A DNA stretch of 56,968 bases from Bacteroidales bacterium (GTDB lineage Bacteria; Bacteroidota; Bacteroidia; Bacteroidales; UBA12077): assembly GCA_027859205.1 (NCBI GenBank), contig JAQIBH010000151.1:1-56968 (forward strand). The letters are read 5' to 3'. The translations under genes and the position numbers were made by a program. Shown here piece after piece: positions 45,192-53,658 of this stretch. The first letter of the stretch is position 1; the number at the start of each line of letters is the position of its first letter. The notes beneath the pieces are model-generated. The model was not told the origin of the DNA. It did no database searches and was given only the letters and a program-made list of their open reading frames with translations.

Positions 45192-45443
45192 ATGAAATTT
45201 ATTGCAGAAATTAACGTAATGCCACTAAAAGCTTTATTGGATCCTCAAGGGAAAGCTGTTACTCATAGCATGAAAAATATTGGTTTTAATGAAGTTTCTA
45301 ATGTAAGAATAGGTAAACATATTACTTTGGAAATTGAAGCTTCAAATAAAGAAATTGCAATGGAAAGAGTTAATGAAGCTGGCAACAAAATACTATCGAA
45401 TCCAATTATGGAAGGATTTGATTATACGCTTAAAGAAGTTTAA
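45192..45443 (+). CDS. purS: Phosphoribosylformylglycinamidine synthase subunit PurS
   Basis: Small subunit of 83 residues of the three-part FGAR amidotransferase (PurS-PurQ-small PurL) of purine synthesis. MKFIAEINVMPLKALLDPQGKAV and VSNVRIGKHITLEI are the family pattern. It bridges PurL and PurQ and helps channel ammonia. purQ and purL are not nearby. A short protein, so the assignment rests on the first 50 residues. Confidence 0.88.
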   Translation: MKFIAEINVMPLKALLDPQGKAVTHSMKNIGFNEVSNVRIGKHITLEIEASNKEIAMERVNEAGNKILSNPIMEGFDYTLKEV

Positions 45444-45481
45444 TAACTTCTAAGTGTCTAAAGTTTAAAATGCCTAAAATA

Positions 45482-46594
45482 TTATTTCCCCTTTTCTGAA
45501 GAATTAATCTTATTCATTACTTCAGTTTGTCTTTGAATTGATTCTTTATGTACAAGCTGAAGTAATTTTTTTACAAAATCTTCGGATAAACCCAACTTTT
45601 TACCCAATTTTATTCTTGTTGACATTATCTTTTCCCAACGGCGAAGTTGTAATATTGTAACTTCATTTTTACTTTTGTAATTACCTATTTCTTCTACCAC
45701 ATTCATTCTTTGAGAAAGAAGTTCAAGCATTTGTTGATCAATAGAATCAATCTTATTTCTTAGTGTTTCAAGAATATTTGCAAAATTTACGTCCTCAGAT
45801 GAAGATCGTCTGTAAACCAGGTTATCTAAAATAGTTGCAAGTTGTTTAGGTGTTACTTGCTGATTCATATCACTTAAAGCAACTGAAGGATTATAATGTG
45901 TTTCAATAATTAATCCGTCTAAATTAAGATCAAGTGCTTTTTGAGATATTTCTGCAATATATTCTGTACTTCCAGCAATATGACTGGGATCACATATGAT
46001 TGGCAAATCATGACAAATACTTTTTAACTCAATAGCTGTTTCCCATTTAGGAATATTCCTTAATGTTGTAGCCTCAAATGGATAAAAGCCACGGTGAACA
46101 GCCGCCAATTTATTAATACCAGCTTTATGGAATCGCTCCAAAGCACCAACCCAAAGCTGAACGTCAGGATTTATAGGGTTTTTAACCATTACTGGTTTAT
46201 CATATCCTTTCAAAAAATCGGCTAGTTCTTGTATTGAAAATGGATTAGAAGTTGTTCTTGCACCTATCCATAAAATATCAACATCGTATTTTATAGCTAA
46301 TTCGGCATGTTCAGCATTTGCAACTTCGACGGTAGTTAAAAGTCCTGTTTCTTTTTTTACTTGATTTAACCATTTTAGTCCTTGTTCTCCAACACCTTCA
46401 AAATTCCCAGGGCGAGTACGAGGTTTCCATATTCCCGAACGAAAAACTTTTACTTTACCTAATGCAGCAATTTCTCTTGCCGTTTGAAGCATCTGCTCTT
46501 CCGATTCAGCACTGCAAGGACCGGCAATGATTAATGGCCCATCAAAATCACTGAACCATGAGTTTAATTTTGATATATTTTTGAGTTTAACCAT
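45482..46594 (-). CDS. aroG: Bifunctional DAHP synthase / chorismate mutase
   Basis: Type I-beta (KDO8P-like) 3-deoxy-7-phosphoheptulonate synthase (about 1-265) fused to an AroQ-type chorismate mutase (about 275-360), 370 residues. The synthase has GPLIIAGPCSAESEEQ, VFRSGIWKPRTRPG, the KNPINPD loop and ICDPSHIAGS. The mutase has LRNKIDSIDQQMLELLSQRM and IGNYKS. The C-terminal mutase order is usual for Bacteroidota, where prephenate or chorismate binding provides feedback control. First and branch steps of aromatic amino-acid synthesis. Confidence 0.95.
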   Translation of the reverse strand: MVKLKNISKLNSWFSDFDGPLIIAGPCSAESEEQMLQTAREIAALGKVKVFRSGIWKPRTRPGNFEGVGEQGLKWLNQVKKETGLLTTVEVANAEHAELAIKYDVDILWIGARTTSNPFSIQELADFLKGYDKPVMVKNPINPDVQLWVGALERFHKAGINKLAAVHRGFYPFEATTLRNIPKWETAIELKSICHDLPIICDPSHIAGSTEYIAEISQKALDLNLDGLIIETHYNPSVALSDMNQQVTPKQLATILDNLVYRRSSSEDVNFANILETLRNKIDSIDQQMLELLSQRMNVVEEIGNYKSKNEVTILQLRRWEKIMSTRIKLGKKLGLSEDFVKKLLQLVHKESIQRQTEVMNKINSSEKGK

Positions 46595-46646
46595 TCACTG
46601 AATATTATTCGATAAAGATAAATATTTTCAGGTTGATAATATAGAA

Positions 46647-46693
46647 AGACCTAATAGGTTTTATCCCAATAGTTATCGGGATCTATTAGGTCT
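46647..46693. repeat. Two-tier palindromic element
   Basis: Outer arms AGACCTAATAG (46647-46657) and its complement (46683-46693) enclose inner arms ATCCC (46663-46667) and GGGAT (46678-46682), with a 5-nt one-sided bulge and a 10-nt loop. It lies downstream of the cyd genes. The inner part is a variant of the TCCCGATAGCTATCGGGA palindrome common between Bacteroidota genes. It may terminate the cyd message, though no T-run follows. Confidence 0.7.
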
Positions 46694-46715
46694 AATAAAT
46701 AAAACGTAGTATAAT

Positions 46716-46817
46716 TTATTCCTTCTCGTATTTTTTTATTGCAAAAACCGAAAGTTTATAACTAACCCAAATAAGGATCGGCCATACAATTAACCAAATT
46801 ATTTCTGTAATATACAT
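46716..46817 (-). CDS. Small single-helix membrane peptide, CydX-like candidate
   Basis: ORF of 33 codons, ATG at 46817, stop at 46716-46718, on the same strand and 60 nt after the cydB stop. It encodes a short N-terminus (MYITE), one Trp-rich hydrophobic helix (IIWLIVWPILIWVSYKLS) and a basic/acidic tail (IKKYEKE). Cytochrome bd oxidases often need a third subunit of 30-50 residues with a single helix (CydX, CydH, CydS) encoded just after cydB. The size, position and topology fit, but sequence similarity to E. coli CydX is not apparent. The function is inference. Confidence 0.65.
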   Translation of the reverse strand: MYITEIIWLIVWPILIWVSYKLSVFAIKKYEKE

Positions 46818-46877
46818 TCCATTGAGTTTAAAGTTAATAGTTTAAAGTTCTGAGTTATAACAATTTCAAAACTTTAT

Positions 46878-48008
46878 TTAATAGATGTGGATGTCTTCTT
46901 CCATTTCTTTTGCATCAATCTTTTTATTATTAATCAGCTTCCATGTGTACCAAATATATGCAATTACAAATGGAACCATTAACGATACATAGCTCATTGC
47001 TTTCAGAGTATATTTACTCGATGATGCATTTTCAATTGTAAGCGAACTCTGCAAATCGAATGTTGAAGGATAAAAGGCAGTGTTATTAAATCCAGCAAGT
47101 AAGAACAAAGCAAAAACAGTTAGAATTGTACCAATTCCAGAATACCATATTCCATTTGTACATACTTTTAATATCGATTTTCCAATCCCAAATAATACCA
47201 AAACAACACCAACTAAAAATATAATTAACACCAATGGCATTTGTAAAAAGTTATGCAAATATTTATAGGATTCATATGAAACATTTTTACTTACAGGATC
47301 ATAAGCAAAACCATCAATAAACATTAACCAAATAACAAAAACCAAAAAGAACACTAAAAACGGTATTGCATTAATAATTAACTGTTTTTTAGATCTGATA
47401 AAAATATTCTCATCCTCAATATTATTCATAAAATATAATATTGCAAGAACCCTTGAAAGAAATAATACAGCTAAACCTAAAGAAAGATTATGTGGATTTA
47501 AAACTAACTCAAGTCCCATTGCTGCACCTTCCCATTTCGAGAAATTCATTTCATTGACCGAAAAATCGGATCCTGTAAAAAATGTAGCGACAACTATTCC
47601 AAGAAAAATTGTTCCTATTACACCATTAATAAACAAGAATGATTCATATGTTTTTGCACCAAGAAAATTATTTGGTTTTGATCTGTATTCATATGATATA
47701 GCCTGAATAATAAATGCAAAAAGAATTAACATCCAAACCCAATATGCTCCTCCAAAACTTGTTGAATAAAACAACGGGAAAGAGGCAAAAAATGCTCCTC
47801 CGAAAGTTACCAAAGTAGTAAATGTAAACTCCCACTTTCGGCCTAAAGAATTAACAATTAATCGTCTTTCTAGTTCTGTTTTCCCAAGTGTGTATATTAG
47901 TGTTTGACCACCCTGAACAAACAAAAGGAAAACTAAGATCGCTCCTAATAAGGAAATAATTATCCACCAATATTGCTGTAATAATAAATGTGATATACTT
48001 TCTAACAT
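46878..48008 (-). CDS. cydB: Cytochrome bd ubiquinol oxidase subunit II
   Basis: Membrane subunit of 376 residues, about nine helices, that pairs with CydA. The ATG at 48008 follows the cydA stop by 1 nt and has a strong GGAGG ribosome site inside the cydA 3' end (GAAGGAGGACATTAATATG), which decides the start over a TTG nine codons upstream. Recognisable segments are WWIIISLLGAILVFLLFVQGGQTL, WVWMLILFAFIIQAISYEYR and the C-terminal MVPFVIAYIWYTWKLIN. High-affinity terminal oxidase, useful at low oxygen. Confidence 0.93.
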   Translation of the reverse strand: MLESISHLLLQQYWWIIISLLGAILVFLLFVQGGQTLIYTLGKTELERRLIVNSLGRKWEFTFTTLVTFGGAFFASFPLFYSTSFGGAYWVWMLILFAFIIQAISYEYRSKPNNFLGAKTYESFLFINGVIGTIFLGIVVATFFTGSDFSVNEMNFSKWEGAAMGLELVLNPHNLSLGLAVLFLSRVLAILYFMNNIEDENIFIRSKKQLIINAIPFLVFFLVFVIWLMFIDGFAYDPVSKNVSYESYKYLHNFLQMPLVLIIFLVGVVLVLFGIGKSILKVCTNGIWYSGIGTILTVFALFLLAGFNNTAFYPSTFDLQSSLTIENASSSKYTLKAMSYVSLMVPFVIAYIWYTWKLINNKKIDAKEMEEDIHIY

Positions 48009-48009
48009 A

Positions 48010-49575
48010 TTAATGTCCTCCTTCGTTAGGTCCAATTTTTATTTGCTTAAACATTATTTTCAGCTCACCAATTAATAATACAGTAAAGACCACAGTAAAC
48101 AACCAAAATGTTATTTGTACCGCGCTTGCATCAATTTGAGAAACTGAAGCCACTGTAGGCAAAAGGTCCTGAATTGTCCATGGTTGACGACCAACCTCAG
48201 CAACAACCCAACCAGATAATGATGCAATAAATGCCAAAGGTATCGTAAATACCAATATTCTTAATAACCACTTTTTCTCAATTAACTTTTCTCTAAAAAT
48301 CAGAATAATTACAGCTATAAAAAGAAAAATAAAATAGAATCCTAATCCTACCATGAGGTGAAAACTATAAAAGGTTATAGGAACATTTGGGATAATGCTA
48401 TTTGGATCATTTAAAAATCCATATCCGAAAAATTTAAAATTTTCTCTAAATATTTTCAATGATTCTTCCAGTAATCCAATATTCTTTACCTCTTTAGCTT
48501 TTTTATATTCAGAAAGAGCAGAAATTGCAAGCTTCCCTTTTTCTATTTTTTCCAATGCAGATATCGCTAACTGTGTTTCTCCGTTTACATCCTCGTATTC
48601 GAATCCTCCTTCAACTATATCCTTTACACCGGGCACAAATGCATCTGCATTTCTGTAACCAAGAACTGATAATAGTTTTGGAATCTCAAACTTAAAAACA
48701 TAATCGTCCTTTCCATCATTAATTTGTTTCCCGGGTGTTGGCATCCCAAACAGAATAAGACCAGCTCCTTCAGACCCTTCATATAGTCCTTCCATAGCCG
48801 CAAGTTTCATAGGTTGCTTTTGTGCTACCTGATATGCAGAACCATCGCCAGTATAAATAAGAAACAAACTACTCAACAAACCAAAAATAGAGGCAATAAT
48901 AATACTCCTTTTCGCTAAAAGTAACTCTCTCCCCTTTAATAAATACCAGGCACTAACACCAATTACAAATATTGAAGCTAAAACGTAAGATGATGTAATT
49001 GTATGTAAAAATTTATTTATTGCGATTGGGGAAAATAACACTTCCCAGAAATCAAGCATCTCGTTTCGTGCTGTATCCAAATTAAAATGCATTCCAACCG
49101 GATTCTGCATCCAGCCATTTGCAACTAAAATCCAAAGTGCCGATAAATTAGATCCAATGGCAACTAGCCAGGTAGAAAGCAGATGGAATTTCTTACTTAC
49201 TTTATTCCATCCAAAGAACATAACAGCAATAAATGTTGATTCCATAAAAAAAGCCATAATACCTTCTATTGCCAATGGTGCGCCAAATATATCGCCAACA
49301 AACCATGAATAGTTTGACCAATTGGTACCAAATTCAAATTCCAGTATTATACCTGTAGCAACTCCAATTGCAAAATTAATTCCGAATAAAGTCATCCAGA
49401 ATTTTGTAATTTTCTTCCACTCAGGATCGCCAGTTTTGACGTACAGAGTTTCCATAAAGGCTATAATAAATGTAATTCCCAAAGTTAGTGGAACAAATAG
49501 CCAATGATACAATGCCGTTAATGCAAATTGTGCCCTCGACCAATTTACTAAGGCCGAATCAATGTGTTCAATCAT
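48010..49575 (-). CDS. cydA: Cytochrome bd ubiquinol oxidase subunit I
   Basis: Heme-bearing subunit of 521 residues. Candidate heme ligands: His24 in TALYHWLFVPLTLG, His in FLHTITSSYVLA, Met in FYSFHLMVGLG. MKLAAMEGLYE matches the conserved family block, and WVVAEVGRQPWTIQDLLPT the C-terminal signature. The quinol loop between helices 6 and 7 contains an internal charged stretch (EKIEKGKLAISALSEYKKAKE). The N-terminus overlaps the DUF4492 gene by 8 nt. Operon DUF4492-cydA-cydB, with the possible CydX-like peptide last. Confidence 0.96.
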   Translation of the reverse strand: MIEHIDSALVNWSRAQFALTALYHWLFVPLTLGITFIIAFMETLYVKTGDPEWKKITKFWMTLFGINFAIGVATGIILEFEFGTNWSNYSWFVGDIFGAPLAIEGIMAFFMESTFIAVMFFGWNKVSKKFHLLSTWLVAIGSNLSALWILVANGWMQNPVGMHFNLDTARNEMLDFWEVLFSPIAINKFLHTITSSYVLASIFVIGVSAWYLLKGRELLLAKRSIIIASIFGLLSSLFLIYTGDGSAYQVAQKQPMKLAAMEGLYEGSEGAGLILFGMPTPGKQINDGKDDYVFKFEIPKLLSVLGYRNADAFVPGVKDIVEGGFEYEDVNGETQLAISALEKIEKGKLAISALSEYKKAKEVKNIGLLEESLKIFRENFKFFGYGFLNDPNSIIPNVPITFYSFHLMVGLGFYFIFLFIAVIILIFREKLIEKKWLLRILVFTIPLAFIASLSGWVVAEVGRQPWTIQDLLPTVASVSQIDASAVQITFWLFTVVFTVLLIGELKIMFKQIKIGPNEGGH

Positions 49576-49804
49576 TATTTATATTATTAGGATTTGTTAA
49601 TTGCTCTATTACGTAATCAGCTTTTTCTTCATCGGTACTAAATCGATTATCCAAAAAATCTTTAAAAAAGAATATCTTCAAAATAGCAAACATGATAAAA
49701 AGTTTTATAATAATTATAGTCCAAAGCCTTTTCCCTACGGTCATGCTCTTAAAACCATGAAAATAAAATAAGAATATTCTTTTTAGCGGATTCCCTTTAA
49801 CCAT
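49568..49804 (-). CDS. DUF4492 family membrane protein
   Basis: Protein of 78 residues with one transmembrane helix (TIIIIKLFIMFAILKIFFF) preceded by RIFLFYFHGFKSMTVGKRLW, the DUF4492 pattern, and a soluble acidic tail. In Bacteroidota this gene typically precedes cydA, as here with an 8-nt overlap. The role is unknown; an accessory or assembly role for cytochrome bd is inferred from the conserved position. First gene of the cyd operon. Confidence 0.88.
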   Translation of the reverse strand: MVKGNPLKRIFLFYFHGFKSMTVGKRLWTIIIIKLFIMFAILKIFFFKDFLDNRFSTDEEKADYVIEQLTNPNNINND

Positions 49805-49823
49805 TTGTTTATTATTTGTTATT

Positions 49824-49831
49824 CAAAGATA
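49824..49831 (-). promoter_or_regulatory. -7 box of the cyd operon
   Basis: Minus-strand TATCTTTG matches TAnnTTTG fully, 19 nt before the DUF4492 ATG. No -33 TTTG at 19-21 nt, which could mean an activator-dependent promoter. The rest of the gap to 50031 shows nothing recognisable. Confidence 0.45.
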
Positions 49832-50031
49832 AAGAAAAGAAAAGAAAATTAATATGCCTAAGATCAAGCAATACAATAGTATTCAAATAAAAATAGATCG
49901 AAATTAACTGATAAACAATACATTATAAGAGATTGTCTAAATAACAAATCAATTATAAACGTATGAGTATTTTCACTCAATTACTATGTTAAAACAATAA
50001 ATGAAATTGAAATATTTTGAATTAGTAGACT

Positions 50032-50664
50032 TTATTTCGTAGGATCATTATCATATAAATACAAAAAGCCTTTTGCATTTATATTTGAGATTTCCGATGT
50101 AAGTACATAATAATAAATACCTTGACTTGCTTTTAATCCAGAGGAATTTCGTCCATCCCAAACAATTGTTGGAGATTTTAATTTAAATACTTCAGTACCT
50201 GTTCGGGAAAAAATTGTAATCTCCAATTCCGTATCGCCATCATAAAACACTTTAAATAAATCGTTCACTCCATCATCATTAGGAGTAAATACATTTGGGA
50301 CAATTAATTCGGTAGGAGTTATTATAACTACCGTAGTATCTGCACTTATTGATTTACTAGTTGCTTTTTCAACAACAGTTAATCCAATAGTATAAGAACC
50401 ATCAGTATTATAAGAATATATAGCAGTACTTGTGGAATCTAATTCTGGAACAGAAACACCAGTCCATTTAAATGAATAGTTATCTAATTCTACAGTTGTA
50501 AACTCAGTTATTTCTGTTCCTATTGCTTTTAATGCAGTACAATGCGCTTCATTATTACCGAAAGGGAAATCAATATTAATAGTAACTGTATCAATTGACT
50601 GAGAAATTGCTTTGTTTGCAATTATAAAAACTATGATAAAAATGAAAACTTTTAATTTTGCCAT
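50032..50664 (-). CDS. T9SS type B cargo protein with gliding-motility C-terminal domain
   Basis: Exported protein of 210 residues from the ATG at 50664. An upstream GTG adds six residues. Signal peptide AKLKVFIFIIVFIIANKAIS is followed by a PKD/Ig-like domain (about 35-120) with YSFKWTGVSVPELDST and GSYTIGLTVVEKA. The C-terminal domain starts VPNVFTPNDDGVNDLF, continues ITIFSRTGTEVFKL and WDGRNSSGLKASQGIYYYVL, and ends KGFLYLY, a standard T9SS type B sorting domain. It is short for this class, so it may be an adaptor or small surface protein. No partner is evident. Confidence 0.87.
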   Translation of the reverse strand: MAKLKVFIFIIVFIIANKAISQSIDTVTINIDFPFGNNEAHCTALKAIGTEITEFTTVELDNYSFKWTGVSVPELDSTSTAIYSYNTDGSYTIGLTVVEKATSKSISADTTVVIITPTELIVPNVFTPNDDGVNDLFKVFYDGDTELEITIFSRTGTEVFKLKSPTIVWDGRNSSGLKASQGIYYYVLTSEISNINAKGFLYLYDNDPTK

Positions 50665-50711
50665 TAATTTACTTTTGGTCACGTAAATATATAAAATACC
50701 AACTTATTATC

Positions 50712-51815
50712 TTAAATTTTTTCCGTTAATTTTTTAACTACCTTTAATTTATTAAAAAATTCTTTAGCTACAACTCTTAAAATTGTATAAGTGGGAATAG
50801 CAAGTATCATTCCTGTAATCCCAAACAAACTACCTGCTATCATAATCACTAAAAATATTTCTAAAGGATGTGCGTGTACACTACTAGAATATATAAAAGG
50901 TTGGAATACAATATTATCGATAACTTGAACAACAATAAAGATAATGCTGATTTTCCCTAACAAGGGTAATAATTCAGTGTAAAATTCTAAATCAAGATTA
51001 ATAGCTAAACCTAGCACAAGCCCAAGCAAAGCACCAATAACAGGTCCTAAGTATGGTATTATATTAAACAAACCTACAACTAATCCTATAACCAATGCAT
51101 CCGAAAAACTGATACCAACAAGCGTTAATCCCAATGATACCAGTATTATGATTCCGCTTATTTGAACAAATATACCTGTAAAATATCTTGTTAATAACTT
51201 TTTAATTGAACTAAGCATATTTTCAATTTTATCTAAGTACTTATCTGGTACAAATAGCAATATTCCATCACTAAATAAACCTTTATCTTTTAAAAAAAAG
51301 AAAGTTATAAATGAAATAGAAAAGGCTGCAATAAATATATTCCCCAGTATGCCAGCTACTGAACCAAAAATGTTTGATATCATCGAAACATTTACAATGG
51401 ACATAAATTTTTCAGTAAAATACTGATCCATAGTCTGGTTCATATTTGAATTAATATTGAATTTAACAAATAAATTTTCAAGTTTCGCTAATGGTTCTTG
51501 AAGATTATTCATTACTGCAGCCGGATCAATAGCAGATAATTCACTAGCTTGATGCGCAATTAAAGGAATAAATATTCTGAAAAATGTTAAAACTAAAATC
51601 CAAATAATAACAACCGTTATTAATGCAGATATAAAATTTGGAATTTTTAACTTTTTGAAATGAAGCTTATTTAAAAAATTAACAATTGGCCGGCCAACCA
51701 AAGTAAATACTGTAGAAATAAGAATATATGCCACGATAGATTTAAAATACCAGAGAATGTATCCTGCCAAACATATTCCAAGAATAATAAATAAATATCG
51801 TAAATTCTTGTTCAT
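50712..51815 (-). CDS. AI-2E family transporter
   Basis: Membrane protein of 367 residues, about eight helices, of the AI-2E (PerM/YdiK) family. Typical segments are GRPIVNFLNKLHFKKLKIPN, a periplasmic helical region (LSAIDPAAVMNNLQEPLAKLE), LVVGLFNIIPYLGPVIGALLG and VVQVIDNIVFQPFIYSSSVHAHPLEI. Family members export small molecules or ions. The autoinducer-2 label is historical and the substrate here is unknown. Located 29 nt downstream of no other minus gene, so probably its own transcript start. Confidence 0.9.
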   Translation of the reverse strand: MNKNLRYLFIILGICLAGYILWYFKSIVAYILISTVFTLVGRPIVNFLNKLHFKKLKIPNFISALITVVIIWILVLTFFRIFIPLIAHQASELSAIDPAAVMNNLQEPLAKLENLFVKFNINSNMNQTMDQYFTEKFMSIVNVSMISNIFGSVAGILGNIFIAAFSISFITFFFLKDKGLFSDGILLFVPDKYLDKIENMLSSIKKLLTRYFTGIFVQISGIIILVSLGLTLVGISFSDALVIGLVVGLFNIIPYLGPVIGALLGLVLGLAINLDLEFYTELLPLLGKISIIFIVVQVIDNIVFQPFIYSSSVHAHPLEIFLVIMIAGSLFGITGMILAIPTYTILRVVAKEFFNKLKVVKKLTEKI

Positions 51816-51855
51816 TATTAAACTTTGATTATAAACTAATATCTAATGGTTTGAT

Positions 51856-51863
51856 TAAATTTG
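51856..51863 (+). promoter_or_regulatory. -7 box upstream of the EamA transporter gene
   Basis: TAAATTTG matches TAnnTTTG fully, 82 nt before the ATG at 51946. The nearest TTTG (51824-51827) is too far upstream (28 nt) to count as a normal -33 box. Confidence 0.35.
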
Positions 51864-51945
51864 CAAAATCTGAACTAAAATAAGTTTTTTTTAAGCGATA
51901 AAAAATATTGTTTGGAAATATTAATTAAGTCGATAATTATAAATA

Positions 51946-52887
51946 ATGTTTCAATCACACTTGGGAGAGTACGCCGCATTACTCACAGCAGTATTTTGGA
52001 CAATAACTGCCGTTGCTTTTGAATCGGTTGGGAAAAAAATTGGATCGCTGACAACTAACCTCTTAAGATTATTTTTAGCATTTATTTTTATTGGTATTTA
52101 TAGTCAAATAACCCGCGGTTCATTTATTCCTTTTGACGCTTCGGCACATCAATGGATCTGGCTATCGCTATCTGGTTTTGTAGGGTTTGTTATAGGAGAC
52201 CTGTTACTATTTGAGGCTTATGTAGTTGTAGGATCGCGAATATCAATGTTAATTATGTCGTTAACTCCTCCAATAACCGCTTTTTTTGGATGGATTATTT
52301 TGGGAGAGGTTTTAACAGGTCTGAATTTCTTAGGAATGTTTCTAACTATATTTGGTATTATGATTGTTGTGTTAGATACAAGTTCTAAAAGTCAGAATAA
52401 TGAAACTGAAACTATTGATCAATCTAATGTTAATAAGAAAAAAATTAAACTCACCTATCCGATCATAGGTTTGCTACTTGCATTTGGTGGTGCTGTTGGT
52501 CAAGGTGCAGGTTTAGTACTTAGTAAATATGGAATGCAGGATTTTGATCCGTTTGCTGCAACACAAATCAGAGTAATGACTGGTTTTGTAAGTTTTACAT
52601 TAATGTTTGTAATATTAAAAAGGTGGAGAAAAGTTTTTGAGGCAATAAAAAATAAAAATGCGATGACAAGTTTAAGTATAGGGGCAATTTTTGGCCCATT
52701 CTTAGGTGTATCTTTTTCTTTACTCTCAGTACAACATACTACAACTGGTGTAGCATCAACAATTATGTCTATTGTACCTATTTTAATTATCCCTCCTGCG
52801 ATTGTCTTTTTTAAAGAGAAAATTACAACCAAAGAAGTAATTGGATCAATTATAGCTGTGGGTGGTGTCGCCTTATTCTTTATGTAA
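51946..52887 (+). CDS. DMT superfamily (EamA) transporter
   Basis: Inner-membrane transporter of 313 residues with ten helices in two EamA repeats (about 5-135 and 160-313). The repeats are recognisable as AAVLLTAVFWTITAVAF-like and YPIIGLLLAFGGAVGQGAGLV, each ending in SLTPPITAFFGWIILGEVL and MSIVPILIIPPAIVFFKEKI. A charged linker (SKSQNNETETIDQSNVNKKK) joins the halves. Substrate unknown; drug/metabolite exporters are the norm. Divergent from the AI-2E gene. Confidence 0.9.
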   Translation: MFQSHLGEYAALLTAVFWTITAVAFESVGKKIGSLTTNLLRLFLAFIFIGIYSQITRGSFIPFDASAHQWIWLSLSGFVGFVIGDLLLFEAYVVVGSRISMLIMSLTPPITAFFGWIILGEVLTGLNFLGMFLTIFGIMIVVLDTSSKSQNNETETIDQSNVNKKKIKLTYPIIGLLLAFGGAVGQGAGLVLSKYGMQDFDPFAATQIRVMTGFVSFTLMFVILKRWRKVFEAIKNKNAMTSLSIGAIFGPFLGVSFSLLSVQHTTTGVASTIMSIVPILIIPPAIVFFKEKITTKEVIGSIIAVGGVALFFM

Positions 52888-52986
52888 ATAGCTTATTGCT
52901 AATTGTTAAGGAATATTCTTTAATAATATATTTCTTTAGTTCCTTTAAGAAAAAACACGAATTAAATAAATTGATTGCTTAACAGG

Positions 52987-53640
52987 TTAATACGTAGCAA
53001 CAACGGTTTGCGTACCCTTAGTTTTCTGGCCTAATTCAACGTGAATTTTTGTTCCAACCGGAAAGAACAAATCTACTCTGGATCCGAAGCGAATAAAACC
53101 TAATTCTGTGTTTTGATTAGCTTCGGATCCTTCTTTAGCATAACAAATAATACGGCGTGCAAGAATACCTGCAATTTGTCGAACTAAAATTTGTCGTTTA
53201 TTCTTATCTTCAATAACTACAGAAGTACGCTCATTCTCGGTAGATGATTTTGGTAATCGAGCTATTAAGAATTTTCCGGGATGATATTTGAAATATTTTA
53301 TAATTCCGCTAACAGGAAACCAGTTAATATGTACATTCCATACCGACATGAATATGGACACTTGTATACGCTTATCTTTAAAAAACTCACTTTCAATTGT
53401 CTCTTCAATTACCATTACCGTTCCATCCGCAGGCGCATATACTGTATTTTCTTTGGTAATTAATGATCTGCTTGGTTTACGAAAAAAACGTACAGTGAAT
53501 AGGAAAATTAACAAAGAAGTAAGGCCAAAAATCCATGTAAGAATTAAATTTGAAATAAAATAATACAGCGACAAATTAATAGAGGTTAAGACAACAAAAA
53601 ATATGGCTATTCCTAGCCGTCCTTCTTTATGTATAGTCAT
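52987..53640 (-). CDS. psd: Phosphatidylserine decarboxylase
   Basis: Proenzyme of 217 residues that makes phosphatidylethanolamine. Two N-terminal helices anchor the protein. The core has VYAPADGTVMVIEE, FMSVWNVHINWFPVSG and the self-cleavage site FGSRVDLFFPVG, where the Ser of Gly-Ser becomes the pyruvoyl group. This is the short, archaeal-like type common in Bacteroidota, with GS in place of the LGST of E. coli. Follows cdsA by 18 nt and is the last gene of the rsfS-ftsH-cdsA-psd series. Confidence 0.94.
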   Translation of the reverse strand: MTIHKEGRLGIAIFFVVLTSINLSLYYFISNLILTWIFGLTSLLIFLFTVRFFRKPSRSLITKENTVYAPADGTVMVIEETIESEFFKDKRIQVSIFMSVWNVHINWFPVSGIIKYFKYHPGKFLIARLPKSSTENERTSVVIEDKNKRQILVRQIAGILARRIICYAKEGSEANQNTELGFIRFGSRVDLFFPVGTKIHVELGQKTKGTQTVVATY

Positions 53641-53658
53641 TTTTAGTAATATTAAAGT

